The notes: generated from the letters alone by a model not told the origin. A stretch of 60,000 bases of DNA from Polytrichum commune (GCA_950295325.1 OX485806.1:29204001-29264000); one strand, 5' to 3'; counted from the first letter of the stretch, positions 10,336-22,625 are shown. Numbers and translations: made by a program.

Positions 10336-13300
10336 ATGAAGGTCTCGATGCAGCATGTAGTGCCCCATGTTTTAGTGTTCACGAAATGTTGGGCCACCCA
10401 TTTCCGACCTCTTCAAAAATTGTGTTACCATTCCAGTCCATCAACATTTATGGGTGCTAAATCTTTGCATGCTACTTTTGGTCCAATTCCAGGTAAAAAA
10501 CTTGATTCTCTTTCTCTTGTCCTTTTTTTTCCTGGTTGTGAGAATTGAGGTAGATATTAGCTCAGTTGAGAGGATTTATTTGGACACCATATGAAACTGG
10601 TATGGTTGTTGTAGAAAAGGATTGGAACATTACATGTGCAGATTGAATGGAGTTTTCTTTTTTGACCTAATCTAATTTTGAGGATGCAAAATTGACCAGG
10701 ATGGAAACAGAGAGTGGTCCCTTCAAGTAATACGAGGGTTCGTAGTTTTTCTCTGGACCAGCTTCGCCAAACCACAATTCAAAGTGCGCCGGTCGATGAC
10801 GAAATTGGAGGAGTGGAAAGTGGGGATCATAAAATTGTAGAAGTGGCAGAGGAGCAAGCACAATCAAGTGACAAGGTGGACACTACTGCTAGCAAGGTGA
10901 ATTCTCACTCCTGAATTTGAGAATTTATTTCTGCTGTGGATGCAATTTTTGTGTAATGCTTGTATCTTGATTGCAGACTTAGAGAAATAATCTCTTGACT
11001 TTATAGCTTCTCCCGTTTTGTGTGGGACTATGGAAACTTCAGAATTTGGTTTAGTTGGGAGTTTGGGCATGGGAGAATTTTACAGCTTCTTCGGTGCCCA
11101 AAGTCTTCACTAAACTCAAATATTCAAATTCCCAATCTGAACAGAATCAGTTTGGTCCGGGTCCGTGCCCAATTTCTTCACTAAACCCAATTATTCAAAT
11201 TCCCAATCTGAACAGAATGAGTTTGGGAATGGGTGTAGGGTGTAGGATTTAGGGTTTAGGTATATGGTATCCGGATTTCAAATTCGACTCTGGACACAAA
11301 TGTGAAAGAGAATCAGGTGAGAGGTAAAAAAACGCAGAAACACCAGTGGATGTAATTTTTGTGGAATGCTTGTATCTTGGTTGCAGACTCAGGGAAATGA
11401 TCGCTCGATTTTTGTCCTTCTTCTGGCTAGTTGGAAGCATGGGAATTAGGAATTCTGGGTTTAGTTGGGAATTTGGGCATGGAGATTTTTATTGCTTCTT
11501 CTGTGCCCAGATTCTTAACTATTCCAAAACTCACAAATTCCCAAACTAAACAGAATCAATTTACACATTTGGGTTTAGGGTTCATTCACTTGGTACCCAA
11601 ATTTTAAATTTGACTGCAGATATAAGGATGTGAAAGAATCTTATAGCTTCCTTCAAGTGCAAATTCTCAACTAAACCCAAACTCCCGAATTCCCAAAGTG
11701 AATGGAATTAGTTTGGGAATTTGGATTTAGGGTTTAAGGTTTATGCATATGGTACCCAAATCCCAAATTTGACTTTGGGTATACAGATACTGATGTGAAA
11801 GAGAAACAGGTGAGAGGACAAGTAATGTGTCTAGTTATGGATTGTCTTGAGGAAAAATTGTGACTCTTTTGTGTCCACATGTGGATTTCAGGTACCTACA
11901 AGGCAACGTGATATTGGTGCATTCCAGCAGCTTCCTGTGGTGTCTCCTGGCTGCGAAATTTTGGGGACAGCTGTAAGACGAGCAAAGATGGTCAGACCCA
12001 CAAAAGGTATGGTACATCTGTTTGGTGCTTTTTTTTAAAAATTTAAAAATTTAAAATTTTTTTCATGAAAAACTCACCTAATTTATGTGCACTTCTTTTT
12101 TCTCTTCAATGTTTCTTGGATTGAACTCCAAGCTTGGGTCTGTAGACTGAGGTAGATGGTGCTAAAACTGCCACTTTAAGCGCTGAGCATATATACTGTT
12201 ATTAGGTTGGAAAAGTCTTAATGATTCTTGTTAGCAATTGATAGGGGCTCCCAACACACCGAAGTATGTCTTTGTGGAGTCCTGTATGCAAAAGTTATAA
12301 GGGTTCAAAGTTTTATTGATAGATGACCCAAAATTTATCAACATGGAAGCTCAAGGTTGAGGTGGTGGACATTCTCAGAATCAATTTGTACTTATTGTGC
12401 AAGATTTAGAGTTGTTGGTTTTATCACCATTACCTTAAGTGGAGTGATGGCACGACCATAAATGTAACTATTGGTATGGAAATATGCAAGTGAGATTTAG
12501 GATGTCTTAACAAGTAGACTATCCATTTCTCTTCTCTGTTTAGGTATAGTATTTTAACTTGGCATCTATGGTGGAAAAGTATCTCCATTTGTTATTAATC
12601 TATCTCTTAGTTATTATGGGGACATTGGATGTATTGATACTGGGAATGTTGTTTGACCAGGTATTTTGAATGCTGCGAAGAGGGAGCGTAATCGAGGAGC
12701 CAAGCAACTGGATGCTCTCACAAAAGTAAAGAACTATCTTTGTGAGCTTGTACTTGATCATATGGTTGTCTGTACATCACAAATTACCAAAGAATGGTAT
12801 ATAGTGTAATAATGATAAGATAACGCCTAGTGATGTAATATGTAATTATCTTATGAAATATGTATTATTCTTATGGAACAATTTGCTTTGTAGTAATATA
12901 GTATATCACATAATAGGAGAATTTCAAAAACATTGTAAAGGTAACGAATCAATTAGAGTTTTATGATGCTATTTCTATAATTTTTTGTTTTTACATGATA
13001 ATTTTGCTTCGGGAAGTTTGTGATGTTAGCCTTCAACACAAGACCTTACTTGGCAGTCGTGTACCCTATTTGCAGGAGCTGACGATTCCACTAAAAACTT
13101 ATGTTACAAAATTTCCAGAATGTCAACAACTACATCCTTACGAGCAGTCCCTTCTTGAGCTTACACTTGGCCCAGGTGTATATGAAGAGGTACTGTGGAC
13201 CTTAAATCTTAATCCTAGGTAATAATTGGAATTTGGACCTGTCTTATTGTCTTATTTTGAGGCATACAATTGCATAATCACATCTTTTCTCATCAATTAG

Positions 13301-15701
13301 AGTTATCCTTGAACTCAACAAGACTTTTGATTGGGAGTAGGTTGATTTGCATTTAACACCTTCCATGTTCAGTAAGTTGTTGGTGCATGCTTGAGGGTAG
13401 TGTGGAGGTTTGAATGAATGACATTCTATATCAGTTCATTGAGGGTCAAACTCATTTTGGCATACCAAAAGGTTTTCAAATGAGTTTTGGGTCCTCAATG
13501 AACTGAAATAGGTTACATTTTTTCAAATGTATGCACTCCCTCCGAGCATGCACCGCAAGTGGAAAGGAATTATTGTTTTTCTACACACCACTACCAATGG
13601 AAAATCATAGGGTGCCAACTCCTGATGAAAATCCCATCGAGTTAAAGGTCAACTATAATAGCTGGAATTTGGAGCTATTTGACCTATGAGTGTATTTGTT
13701 TCAGACTTTGGAACGAGTCAACATGCTGCGGAAGAAAGTACTTGATTATGGGAAGAACTGTGCTTCTCTATGTGCCAAGGTATTTTCTTTTTTACCATTG
13801 AAATCTGAAATCCCTTACTGGCGGACAAAGCTGAGATCTTCCTACTTCGCTTTACACTATAGCTTGAGGGCCCAAGGGACCCAAGGAAGTTTGAATGGAT
13901 GAAAAACCTACATGGATTCTTACATGGTATCAAATGGATGCTGTTTCATGGTCAAGTGGATTTTGTGTCAAGCCCACCTTAAAGAGGTGGGTCTAACACA
14001 AAACTGGAAGACTTGCATGACAATTCAAAATCTCACAACCCTTAATTTATTGTAACTTCTTGTGTAGAAGGATCCATGTGAATAGTATGGTAAAGAAATA
14101 GCATTCGGTTGAGAGCCTGGTCATGTATGTCTTTACACTTCAGTTGAAGTTATTATACTACACGAAATTCAATTTCAAAGTTCCATGGCCCTTAATTTGA
14201 CCAGTGGCCACACAGGGTTGATGATATAACTTTTCTTTCTTGAGGTTGGGGTGGCTATTAATGACTGGAGATCCTATTTATGACAAATGACATATATATT
14301 TTTTCATTTTGTTGGTGTTCTGTCCTTTTACAGTCAACTACGAAGCGTGAAGCCGGGGAACGGCTTGATGAGGTAGGGAGCTCTCAATCTCAATCTCTTG
14401 TAATCAGTTACATCTCTAGTGTGATTGTTTAGTCTTGTGTAACCTCCTTTCAAGCAACTTCCTTCAATATTATAGTTATCCTTTAACTCAATGGGACTTT
14501 CCATTGGGAGTTGGTCTGCTATATTTCTCCATTGGTTGCTTTGCATTCAAAAACTTATTTATTATTTATGTTTTTGTCTTTTTCTTCTGCTTGTGGTGCA
14601 TGTTTGGAGGTAGTGTTTGAATTTGAACAAAGAGCACCTATTTTGTCTCACTAAGGGCCAAACTCATTTTAGCACCTCTTGGGCATGCCAAAATGAGTTT
14701 GGCCCTCAATGAACTGATATAGAATTTACTTCATTCAAACCTCTATGCAACTGCCTCCAAGCATGCACCAAAAACATACCAAACATGGATGGTCTTGTAT
14801 GCAAAACGACCGACTGCCAACCGAAGGTCATGTTGAGTTAGAGGATAACCTCATTTGGTATCATTTGAGAAACTTTCAGGGTTTAAATTTAACCTGTTTT
14901 ACCTGCATATTTGAGTTGCTCAAAGGTAGCCATGTTTTTGAAACAGGGGTTTCTGAGGCTTGAAGAGATGTTCAAAAAGCATGGAAAGGCAGTTGATGAC
15001 TTGAAAGAGATTGCAAAGGTTTGCTCTCCGCTATTACCTTATGGCACACTCCTTAAAATTATTCGAAAAGAACATTAGTAGACCACCATCCTTAGATTTT
15101 GTTTTACGTGATTGCTACATGAGCTTAAGTCATCAAAACATTTCACTTTCAAAGCCCTAGTAGCTAGGACTTTCAGGTCTTGGTTGTAATGTAATTATCT
15201 TCAATTTTGCCAGGTTCTGAGAGCCATGCCAGTTGTACATCCACGAACACCCACACTTTGCCTAGTTGGAGCCCCCAATGTTGGCAAGTCGTCACTTGTA
15301 CGGATTCTGTCATCTGGTAAACCAGAGGTACATTTTTCAACCTTTATTTTGTAAAAGTCTAGCTCTACTTAGCCCATCAAAGGAGAGCAGATATTTGTTT
15401 TAAAAGAAATCTGCAAGTGCTTCAATTATCGTTCACTGGAAATGATTTGCAGGAGAAGCTAGAAACTATTGAGCCTTTCTTGTATGCCTTATTCCGTTCC
15501 TCAGAAATGTAACATTGTGGCTTCAAAGCTCAAGTTTTTTGACGTCAGTTTGTTGCAGGTTTGTAATTATCCATTCACAACAAGAGGCATATCTATGGGA
15601 CATTTTTTTGTAGATTCACGTCGTTATCAGGTGCCTTCTTGATGTCCTCACAATCAACACTGACCTGGTTTTCTATGTTATGATTTTCCACTTCTGTTTT
15701 A

Positions 15702-15732
<31 letters not shown>

Positions 15733-18277
15733 CATTATTTCTATTTAAATAAAATTTAAAAGTACAATCTAGGGGTTCGGTGATCAAAGAATCAGCATGG
15801 CAGCTTTTGAGAATTGTGTGATAAGGGTTCACAAAGGTGCTGATGGGAGTTTCAATTTTGCTGTTTGTTTTTTTGCATTACAGGTAACTGATACTCCAGG
15901 GCTACTGAGGCGTCCAGATGGTAATAGTCTTGGACTTAATTTTGTGAGGGAGTAGGTTAGTGTTTCATTCAGTCCCTGCTTGTGTTGTCACTTGTTGATT
16001 GTTCTGTTTTGTGGATCCATATCAGTGTTGTGTGGGTATTGTTTTTTTTCATATACCAGTAGGGTAAGGGTACTGAAAGAGAACTTTTAGTCTGATTATC
16101 TGGCTGGGGTCATGGTGTTGAAAACACTTTTCAAGTGGTGATACTGTGAATTTTGCAATGGCATATCTGCAAATTTCAAGTAGGTATCAATGTTGGTATT
16201 GAAGGATATGATACCAAATGGATTGGGTATTTTATATTCATACCTACCCGGGTTGAACCTAGATACCTGCACAACATTGGTCCATGTCTGGAAGGATTTA
16301 TAGAGGCCTCTAATTGTGTTCTTTTGGAATGTCATTACAGTCAAAATAGTCTTGCAAGTAAGGCTTCATTGTGAATTTATCGGTGTATGTAGACTTTGTA
16401 TTAAGAGATTTTTTGAGGACTAACATTGGAACTTGCTGGCAGAGGATAGGAACAACATCGAGAAATTGACACTTGCTGCTCTAGCTCATCTACCCACGGC
16501 TGTCCTTTACGTCCATGATTTAACTGGCGAATGTGGGATGACACCTCTTGACCAGGTCAACCAAATATATATCCCCAGGACATTCTTAGTTGGTGTGGTT
16601 TTATTGTCAAACGAGTTTTGTGTCTGTTCTTCATCAGGATCAAGAATCTTTTCATTAGCAAAAGAGTTATTAATCAAATCACTGGGACTTTTTATCAAGG
16701 GTTGGTCCCGTATGATTTTGGTTGTTTCGCATATATAATATCAATAATTCCCATGCTTGGAGGTGGCGTTTGAATTTGAATGAGGGCCAAATTCGTTTTA
16801 GCACCTCTTGGCAGGCCATAACGATTTTGACCCTCAATGAGTTTATATAGAATGCTCTCTGTTCAAACGTCCACATTAACTCAGCACACACCAAAAACTT
16901 ACTGAACATGGAAAGTATGTATGCAAAACAACCAACTCCCAATGAAAAGTCCCGTTGAGTTTAATGATAACTCTATTATGCACAGTTGTGCACCAGTAGG
17001 ACTCAAATCTCTGATGTTTATTTTTTGTGAATTCCAGTTTGCTCTCTACAAGGACATAAAAGAGAGATTTGCAGAACGTCCATGGGTGGACGTCATTTCG
17101 AAAGCTGATTTATTGCCACCACCACCTCCCACTTCGGAGCTGCCAACAGATGACTCAGATATGTACAAGATTTCAGGCCCCAGGGGTGCTCTTAAAGTTT
17201 CTGTACAAACAGGACAAAATCTTGACAAGGTATGAATTGTTTTCACACTGATCTATTTTCAAACATGGCATAGATATTATAGTAGTAAATTACATGACGA
17301 GTAAGGTCATGTGCTTCATTTGGTTGCTTATATTAAATAGACACCTATATTTGAGTGGTATGTCATGTGGTGTGGCTCCAAAAATGAATACCAAAATGGC
17401 ATGTATTCAAAAGAGATCGGACTGCTTCCCCATATTTGATAATCATACTAGGTCTAATAGTCAACATAATTGGGAGAACTTATATGACCACTTAATGAGC
17501 ATGAGAGTCTTCATTTTGATAACGAATAAGATATTCATATGAGCTCCGAAAATTATGAGGAAAGTGGCTGCAACCTTGATTTGGATCTGCTAACCATCTC
17601 GGACAAATTGTGGGTTTCATACCCTAGAAGTGGGTTAGTCAGAAAAAGCAACCATTTGAGACCCATCTACCTGATTTGAGACTTTTTGCACTACATGATT
17701 CAGCCATTATGTATTGTTCGTTATGAATGTTTCAATCTTCTAGTTTTGGTGTAATGTAAGTGGTTCTAATGTGGCTACAAATCTTAATTGGACACCTATA
17801 GATGAGTGGTGTGTGGTTAGGTGTGGATCTAACAACGGACACCATAAAAGCATCTGTTCTAAAGAGATTGGACTATGTGCTCAATATTCCAATAGTAACA
17901 TAATTGGGGGGACCTATATGTCATTTAAGAAAGAGAATCTTCACTTTGATAATGTATGAGATAATCATAGGAGCTCCAAATTTTTTGAGGAAATTCGCTA
18001 TGGCATGCATTTGAATTTAAGTCATCTTGTACTAATCGCATGTTTCATAAAAGTTTTGGTTTTAGGCCCACTTACGTTACTCAATCATGACATCAAGTGG
18101 TATGGTATTGTGCATTTGCAGTTGGTGGAGAAAGTTCATGCACTTCTTGCAGAGCATTCAAAGACACTTCATGGACAATCTGGTGAGGATCTTCCCCAAA
18201 AAGAAAATTCTTCCCAAAAGGGAAAGGGAGAGAACTTCACCTTCTATTCTCCTGCGTGGTCACATGTTCAGGGCTGA
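10336..18277 (+). CDS. NOG1/OBG-type GTPase with putative organelle transit peptide, 14 exons (about 505 aa)
   Basis: Exons: 10336-10492, 10700-10896, 11892-12006, 12661-12725, 13076-13189, 13705-13779, 14334-14372, 14947-15018, 15214-15327, 15559-15630, 15884-15920, 16443-16555, 17038-17229, 18122-18277. All junctions are GT-AG, phases agree, and the total is 1518 nt. Residues 1-52 have no acidic residues and are rich in His, Ser, Lys and Arg, as in a plastid or mitochondrial transit peptide. The NOG1 N-terminal helical region follows (about 115-275, e.g. KREAGERLDE, LEEMFKKHGKAVDDLKEIAK). The G domain has P-loop GAPNVGKS (297-304), YPFTTRG (320-326), DTPG (343-346), EDRNNIEKLTLAALAHL (353 onward), SKAD in place of NKxD (411-414) and VSVQTG (444 onward). 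The closest known type I can name is the plastid NOG1-like protein PDE318 of Arabidopsis, thought to act in ribosome assembly; nuclear NOG1 is the alternative. The C-terminus is the least certain part. Confidence 0.9.
10930..11830. repeat. Tandem duplication (unit about 410 bp) inside intron 2 of the GTPase gene
   Basis: TGGATGCAATTTTTGTGTAATG at 10937 returns at 11347 with three changes, followed in both by the same CTTGTATCTT and GGAAAT-like context. The phrases 'aattcccaa.ctgaacagaat', 'gggtttagg', 'ggtacccaaat' and 'gtgaaagagaa.caggtgagagg' recur two to four times across the block. It fills most of the 995-bp intron. Confidence 0.75.
12177..12405 (+). repeat. Dispersed repeat family H, copy 1 (GTPase intron 3)
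   Basis: It starts TAAGCGCTGAGCATA and includes GTATGCAAAAGTTATAAGGG and a TAGATGACCCAAAA segment. The same order is found at 18691-18900 and 23820-24000. Confidence 0.65.
13301..13656 (+). mobile_element. MITE family F, copy 1 (GTPase intron 5)
   Basis: The left end AGTTATCCTTGAACTCAACA is matched by the inverted right end (GAGTTAAAGGTCAACT). A central palindrome is built on 'ttgagggtcaaactcatttt' and its complement. The same architecture occurs at 14474-14849, 16665-16972 and 21790-22513. No coding capacity. Confidence 0.7.
13838..14205 (+). mobile_element. Internal fragment of MITE family B (GTPase intron 6)
   Basis: It matches the interior of the Harbinger-like element at 28187-28689: CTACATGGATTCTTACATGG, then GGGTCTAACACAAAAC, then AATAGCATTCGGTTGAGAG. 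Neither terminal inverted repeat is intact. Confidence 0.6.
14474..14849 (+). mobile_element. MITE family F, copy 2 (GTPase intron 7)
   Basis: Termini of about 45 bp are inverted copies: AGTTATCCTTTAACTCAATG at the left and, reversed, GGTTATCCTCTAACTCAACA at the right. The centre contains the long palindrome GGGCCAAACTCATTTTAGCA and its complement around 14648-14707. This is the best preserved of four copies. Confidence 0.78.
15712..15733. repeat. (TA)n microsatellite
   Basis: A run of alternating T and A in GTPase intron 10. Confidence 0.9.
16665..16972 (+). mobile_element. MITE family F, copy 3 (GTPase intron 12)
   Basis: It shares AGTTAT...GGGACTTTTTATCAAGG at the left, 'atgagggccaaattcgtttta' in the centre and CCAACTCCCAATGAAAAGTC through GATAACT at the right. 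It is more diverged than copy 2. Confidence 0.68.
17336..17680 (+). repeat. Dispersed repeat family G, copy 1 (GTPase intron 13)
   Basis: The unit runs from ACACCTATATTTGAGTGGTA through AAAGAGATCGGACTGC, AACATAATTGGGAGAAC, ATTCATATGAGCTCCG and ends TTTGAGACCCATCTACC. Copies lie at 17770-17990 (same strand) and, inverted, in 21384-23810. Confidence 0.65.
17770..17990 (+). repeat. Dispersed repeat family G, copy 2 (GTPase intron 13)
   Basis: A second, shorter copy in the same intron: GACACCTATAGATGAGTGGT, AAAGAGATTGGACTATGTGC, AACATAATTGGGGGGACC, AATCATAGGAGCTCC. Confidence 0.65.
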
Positions 18278-18690
18278 TAAACCAGAAGCATTTGACCGTC
18301 AAAATTATGGGTTGGGTGATTGTAGTTACCTTGCCAAGGACATCATCCTTGTGGACAACCCAAGGTCTGTTATTTTGTCCCTTTTTCCATCCGGGAACCT
18401 CAACTTGCATAGAGCATGTAGATTCATTAGAAGTCCATGGTATGACAAAAGTTAGGATTGAAGCCCATCTTAGCAGGTTTGAAGGTTGTGGCCTGTTTGT
18501 AAAATGTAGCTAAAACAAATATGCTAAAGACTAATTCCAAGGCAAATAATTGTATGGGGCAACATTTATTTCAACATGACTGTCCATTTCTCACAAATTT
18601 CTGATGGTGGTTCATTTGAGTAGTCTCGATGGTCACTAATTTGTACCCTCACTTACACTTAAGGTATGTACACACAAAACCGACAGAATA

Positions 18691-18900
18691 AGCGCTGAGC
18701 ATAGTTTCTATTATTAGAAATAGTATATATTTTCTTGTTCACAACATCAAAAGGATTCTGTATGCAAAAATTATAAGGGTTTAAGGTTGTATTTGTAAGC
18801 AACCTAAAACCAACACCTATATCAGACGTTCAGAAGCTGTACTTCTCATAATCAATATGTAACTAATATGCAAGATTTCTAGGTGTTGGTTTATACATAC
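18691..18900 (+). repeat. Dispersed repeat family H, copy 2
   Basis: It begins TAAGCGCTGAGCATAG and keeps GTATGCAAAAATTATAAGGG, in the same order as at 12177. Confidence 0.65.
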
Positions 18901-19571
18901 CTCTTTGAGGTCATGAAGGTGGGAGAGTCCCAAGATTGAACAACGGGGCAATGGATTTGTTTCATGTGACAATTCGTGTATTTGGAAAGCTTGTGGGTGG
19001 GTCTCTACTTGGTAATTTGACACATTCTCAAAGCTTGGGCAAAGTGACATCTATATACAATGGACAAGGTGGTGGTCGTGATAGTGGTGAGGCCGTCACC
19101 CCACTGTTCCCCCCATTCTTGCTTAAAATCTAAAAGTCTCCAAAGTAAAGGGCATATGCAGTAGATTCCTTCCCAAAATATACACATGACCCTAAAAAAG
19201 GCGAAAAGATGGAAAGGTGGGGGGACTACGAGTGCAAAAGGTGGATATGATGGAGGAATCCCCGGGGAGGTGGCCGGCATGGAGCCAAGGTGGCATGGGT
19301 GGGGGCATGGTGGGGGTCATGGGAAGCTTATGGGCATGGCTATGGTCTGTTTCCATAGTCTATTTCTAAGCATATGATGTTTTGGGTTGAAAAAGGGCGT
19401 GCGTCAAATTAAATTGACCGAAATTATCGTGGTATGACATGATCATAGTAGCCCATAGTAATAGGTATAGAAGCCTTGTACACTGATATGTGTAATAAGG
19501 TTGCCCCACTCTAATTTATCGACACTCTACACTATTTGGTATATTTGTTACCACACTAACAAAATACAAGG

Positions 19572-19600
19572 ATTATTATTATTATTATTATTATTATTAT
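19572..19600. repeat. (ATT)n microsatellite
   Basis: About nine uninterrupted ATT units. Confidence 0.95.
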
Positions 19601-20460
19601 ACCTTCTTTTTCTTTGATTGCCATACAAATTGATAGACAAAGTTATAAAATTAAGTGATTTGATATTGACCTATGGTGATTTGCATGATAAAAGAGGCAA
19701 CCTATTTGCGAAGGCAACCTAATTGCATATATCCATGTATCTATTTTCTTGAAAGTGATTAAGAAAATTTACATGATACGAGAATCACTTGTGCTTGAGC
19801 AGACAACCAGGATAACAATATGGACTTTCTAGAGTGTAGCAAGGAATTGGAAAAGTAATAGACAACTCTGAATGATGGTGCGATTTCAATGAGTTTTTGG
19901 TATGGAATTTTTTTTGGTATCTCCTTCACATGTGATTAGTTTTACTTGAGCTGCCTGAGTTTGGTAACATTGGGGAGCCTATGGGTGTGCACAATCTCCT
20001 TTCATTCCTCAAGGAATTCTCATGTTGCAGCAACTAACCCACTTGTGGAAACTGCCTTCCATTCTCAAGCATCTACATGTTTCAATAATTAGCCTACGTG
20101 GTGGCCGCCTTCCATTCTCACACATCTATATGTTGTGGTGATCAATATACTTACTTGAGAGTCATTTTCTCTACTTGCTTTGGGCAACAACCCACATTTT
20201 GGTTCAAATCGAATTGCAAATGATGTTTCCTCATGTGGTTCACATGGTTGAATGAACTGATGATCAACAAAAGTTTCAGTACATGAGTTTTCTCTGTGTT
20301 TCTTATAATTTTCCGTTTCTTTTCATCCGCGGCTTCTAATGATGCTTTATCAATATCCTTCACATTGGCCAATCAAAGCAAAAAAAAATACTACTTATCG
20401 TGACGCTAACCTTAGATCCTCACAGACATGTCTCCACCCTCATGATCTATTATTAGTAGA

Positions 20461-21383
20461 AAAAGGGGCATTTTTAATACGTCGCATTTGACATAGTTAT
20501 CCAAGCCCCATCAAAAACATCACACCTCATGTCAAAAACGGCCTCAAATTCGACACACATTTCACACAAAAGACCAATCTTGGTAGCTCCTCACAAATGA
20601 CACGTGGCAAATGGGACCATGTCAGCAACAAAGAAGACCGCAATGTGGTGACGTGGCAACACCCACCCACCCACCCACCCACCCATGGGAAAGCAATTTG
20701 TGCAAATAAAGAGACACTTGGTGCATGCAAATGCATAATCAGGGTTGCCAAATCACCTGCTTAAGCCAAATGGCACTCAACCGACGAGCCAGGGTGCCCA
20801 TTTGTCAATTAAACCTGTATTTGTGCCCGGTTTCCATAAGCCACGTCACAGGGCACTTATTTTACAGCTCAGCAGGACACAGGGCTAACTTAAAAGGCAT
20901 AGTTATTTATTTTAAGGAGGGACCTGGTCCGAGCCTCATCAAAATACGACCTTATATACATACATACATGGCATCCATGAACTTGGCACAGTGTCCGGGG
21001 AGATTTTTGGACATAATCGGTCGACATCTTAAGTGTTCCCAAGTCCAACCAGTGACATGTTGACATCTGTCAGTTTAGTTTTTTTTTTTTTTTTTTCCCC
21101 CTATATTAACTTGGGGGTATATTCTATAGTTTCCTATAAAACGATGGGTAATTATCCTAAGTCTTGAATGTCAACCGGTTCTTTTGTAACTAGGAGCCGG
21201 ATCTCCGCGTTCATTATTGACTTGGCAATGCCGCTCGGATGCCGTTGAAGTTTAACGGTTAAGAAGATTGGCCTCATGAGGCCGAGTGTATTATTTATTT
21301 AAGAGTGAGAGTTGAGGGCAGGTTGTATCTGTTGTTGGTCGGTGAACAACTGTGTGTTTTCAACCCCTCCAACAAACATTAAT
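20461..21383. other. Gene-free stretch with a CACC-type tandem run
   Basis: A CCCA tetranucleotide run lies at about 20660-20687 and a T-run at 21079-21096. The open frame at 20725-21063 has no recognisable features. No element ends identified. Confidence 0.5.
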
Positions 21384-21715
21384 GTAGATGGGTCTTAAAT
21401 GGTTATTGTTTTTTTTCCAATGAGCCTGAGTCACTTCTCCTAGGATATGAAACACACGGGTTTAGCAACTCCAAATTGTGGATGTAGTCAGTTGTTTCAT
21501 AGTTTTTGGGGTTCGTTTGAGTTTCTTGTTCATTATCGGAGTGAAGATTCTAGTGCTCGTTAAGTGGTCGTATAGGTCCCTTGAATTATGTTGATTGTTG
21601 AGCCTAGAATGGTGAGCATATATTGAGCACGTAGTCCGACCTCTATCGAACACATGTCTTTGTGATATTTGTTCTTAGATCCGAGCCTAACCACATACCA
21701 CTTGAATGTAGTGTC
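21384..21715 (-). repeat. Dispersed repeat family G, copy 3 (inverted)
   Basis: Begins GATGGGTCTTAAATGG and ends in ACCACATACCACTTGAATGT, the reverse complement order of the copy at 17336. Confidence 0.62.
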
Positions 21716-21789
21716 CAAATATATTGCTATGTTGAAATCTGTCTATCTTCAGTAGAGATATTTTTTCAACACAATGGCAATTTCGTCAG

Positions 21790-22513
21790 GAGTTTAGCTA
21801 GTCCCTATGATTTCTCATTGGTTTGTTTTGCATACAAAGTGAATGGTTTCTTTCCAGTCATGGTGCATGCTTGGAACTTTGCATTTGAATGTAGACCAAT
21901 CTATTTCAGTTCTTTGGGAGTTAAATTGATTTTAGCACCTCATGGCATGCCAAAATGGGTTTGATCCTCAATGAACCGACATAGAATGTTCTTCGTTCAA
22001 ACTTCCACATTATTTCCATAATATTATTTAGTTGTGTGGGTCGATTCCATAACCCTAGAATTTGTCATTTGTATATTTTGTGCGCCCCTCGAACAAGGTA
22101 AATAAATTCATTTAATGTTCATACATTCAAGTTAGCACTTCAAAATTTGGGTGGAGTTATACTCCCTGCACTATTTAGAGGAATCACTATGCATCCCAAC
22201 ATTGTTCATAGGAAAGACATTTAATCCCAACATTATTCATTGATAATACTATTCATAGTAGCGCTATCATTGAAAATACTAACATTATTCACATTACTCA
22301 TACTATTCATATTGGCACTATTCACTAATTGTACCAATGTCAATTTCTTCTTATTTTCTAGTTTCTTCCCATGAAGGTAAGATAGTGTAGGCTCATGTCA
22401 AGTGCTAAATAATGTTATGTCCAAGCATGTACCCAAAATTTACTAAACATGGAAATCTTTTTATGCAAAACAACCAACTTCCAACTAGAAGTCATGTCAA
22501 GTTAGAGGATAAT
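21790..22513 (+). mobile_element. MITE family F, copy 4, interrupted by an insertion of about 400 bp
   Basis: The left half (21790-22014) ends at TCCACATT, and the right half (about 22420-22513) resumes at CCAAGCATGTACCC and ends GTTAGAGGATAAT. In copy 2 these two points are only about 25 bp apart. The intervening block contains repeated TATTCAC/CATTATTCA phrases (22190-22330) and no coding sequence. Confidence 0.62.
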
Positions 22514-22625
22514 ATTATTCACTTCTTCCAACACTTGAATTACAACAACTCCTATGGTCATTGTAACATGGTGTTCTCAATAAGTAGTTTCCAACTCTCT
22601 TTTTTCTTTCTTTTTTCTTTTTTTT

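Larger units (their letters stand above)
18278..20460. other. Downstream of the GTPase gene; one coding-like remnant, otherwise no gene
   Basis: The first 90 bases after the modelled stop read well in another frame (see findings). 18691-18900 is a copy of repeat family H. A TTA/ATT microsatellite lies at 19572-19600. Nothing else here is recognisable as coding or as a mobile element. Confidence 0.5.

Noticed and set aside
15440-15550. Possible extra exon between GTPase exons 9 and 10
   Set aside because: The direct junction PE|VCNYPFTTRG keeps the conserved G1-G2 spacing and frame; the extra segment contains stops.
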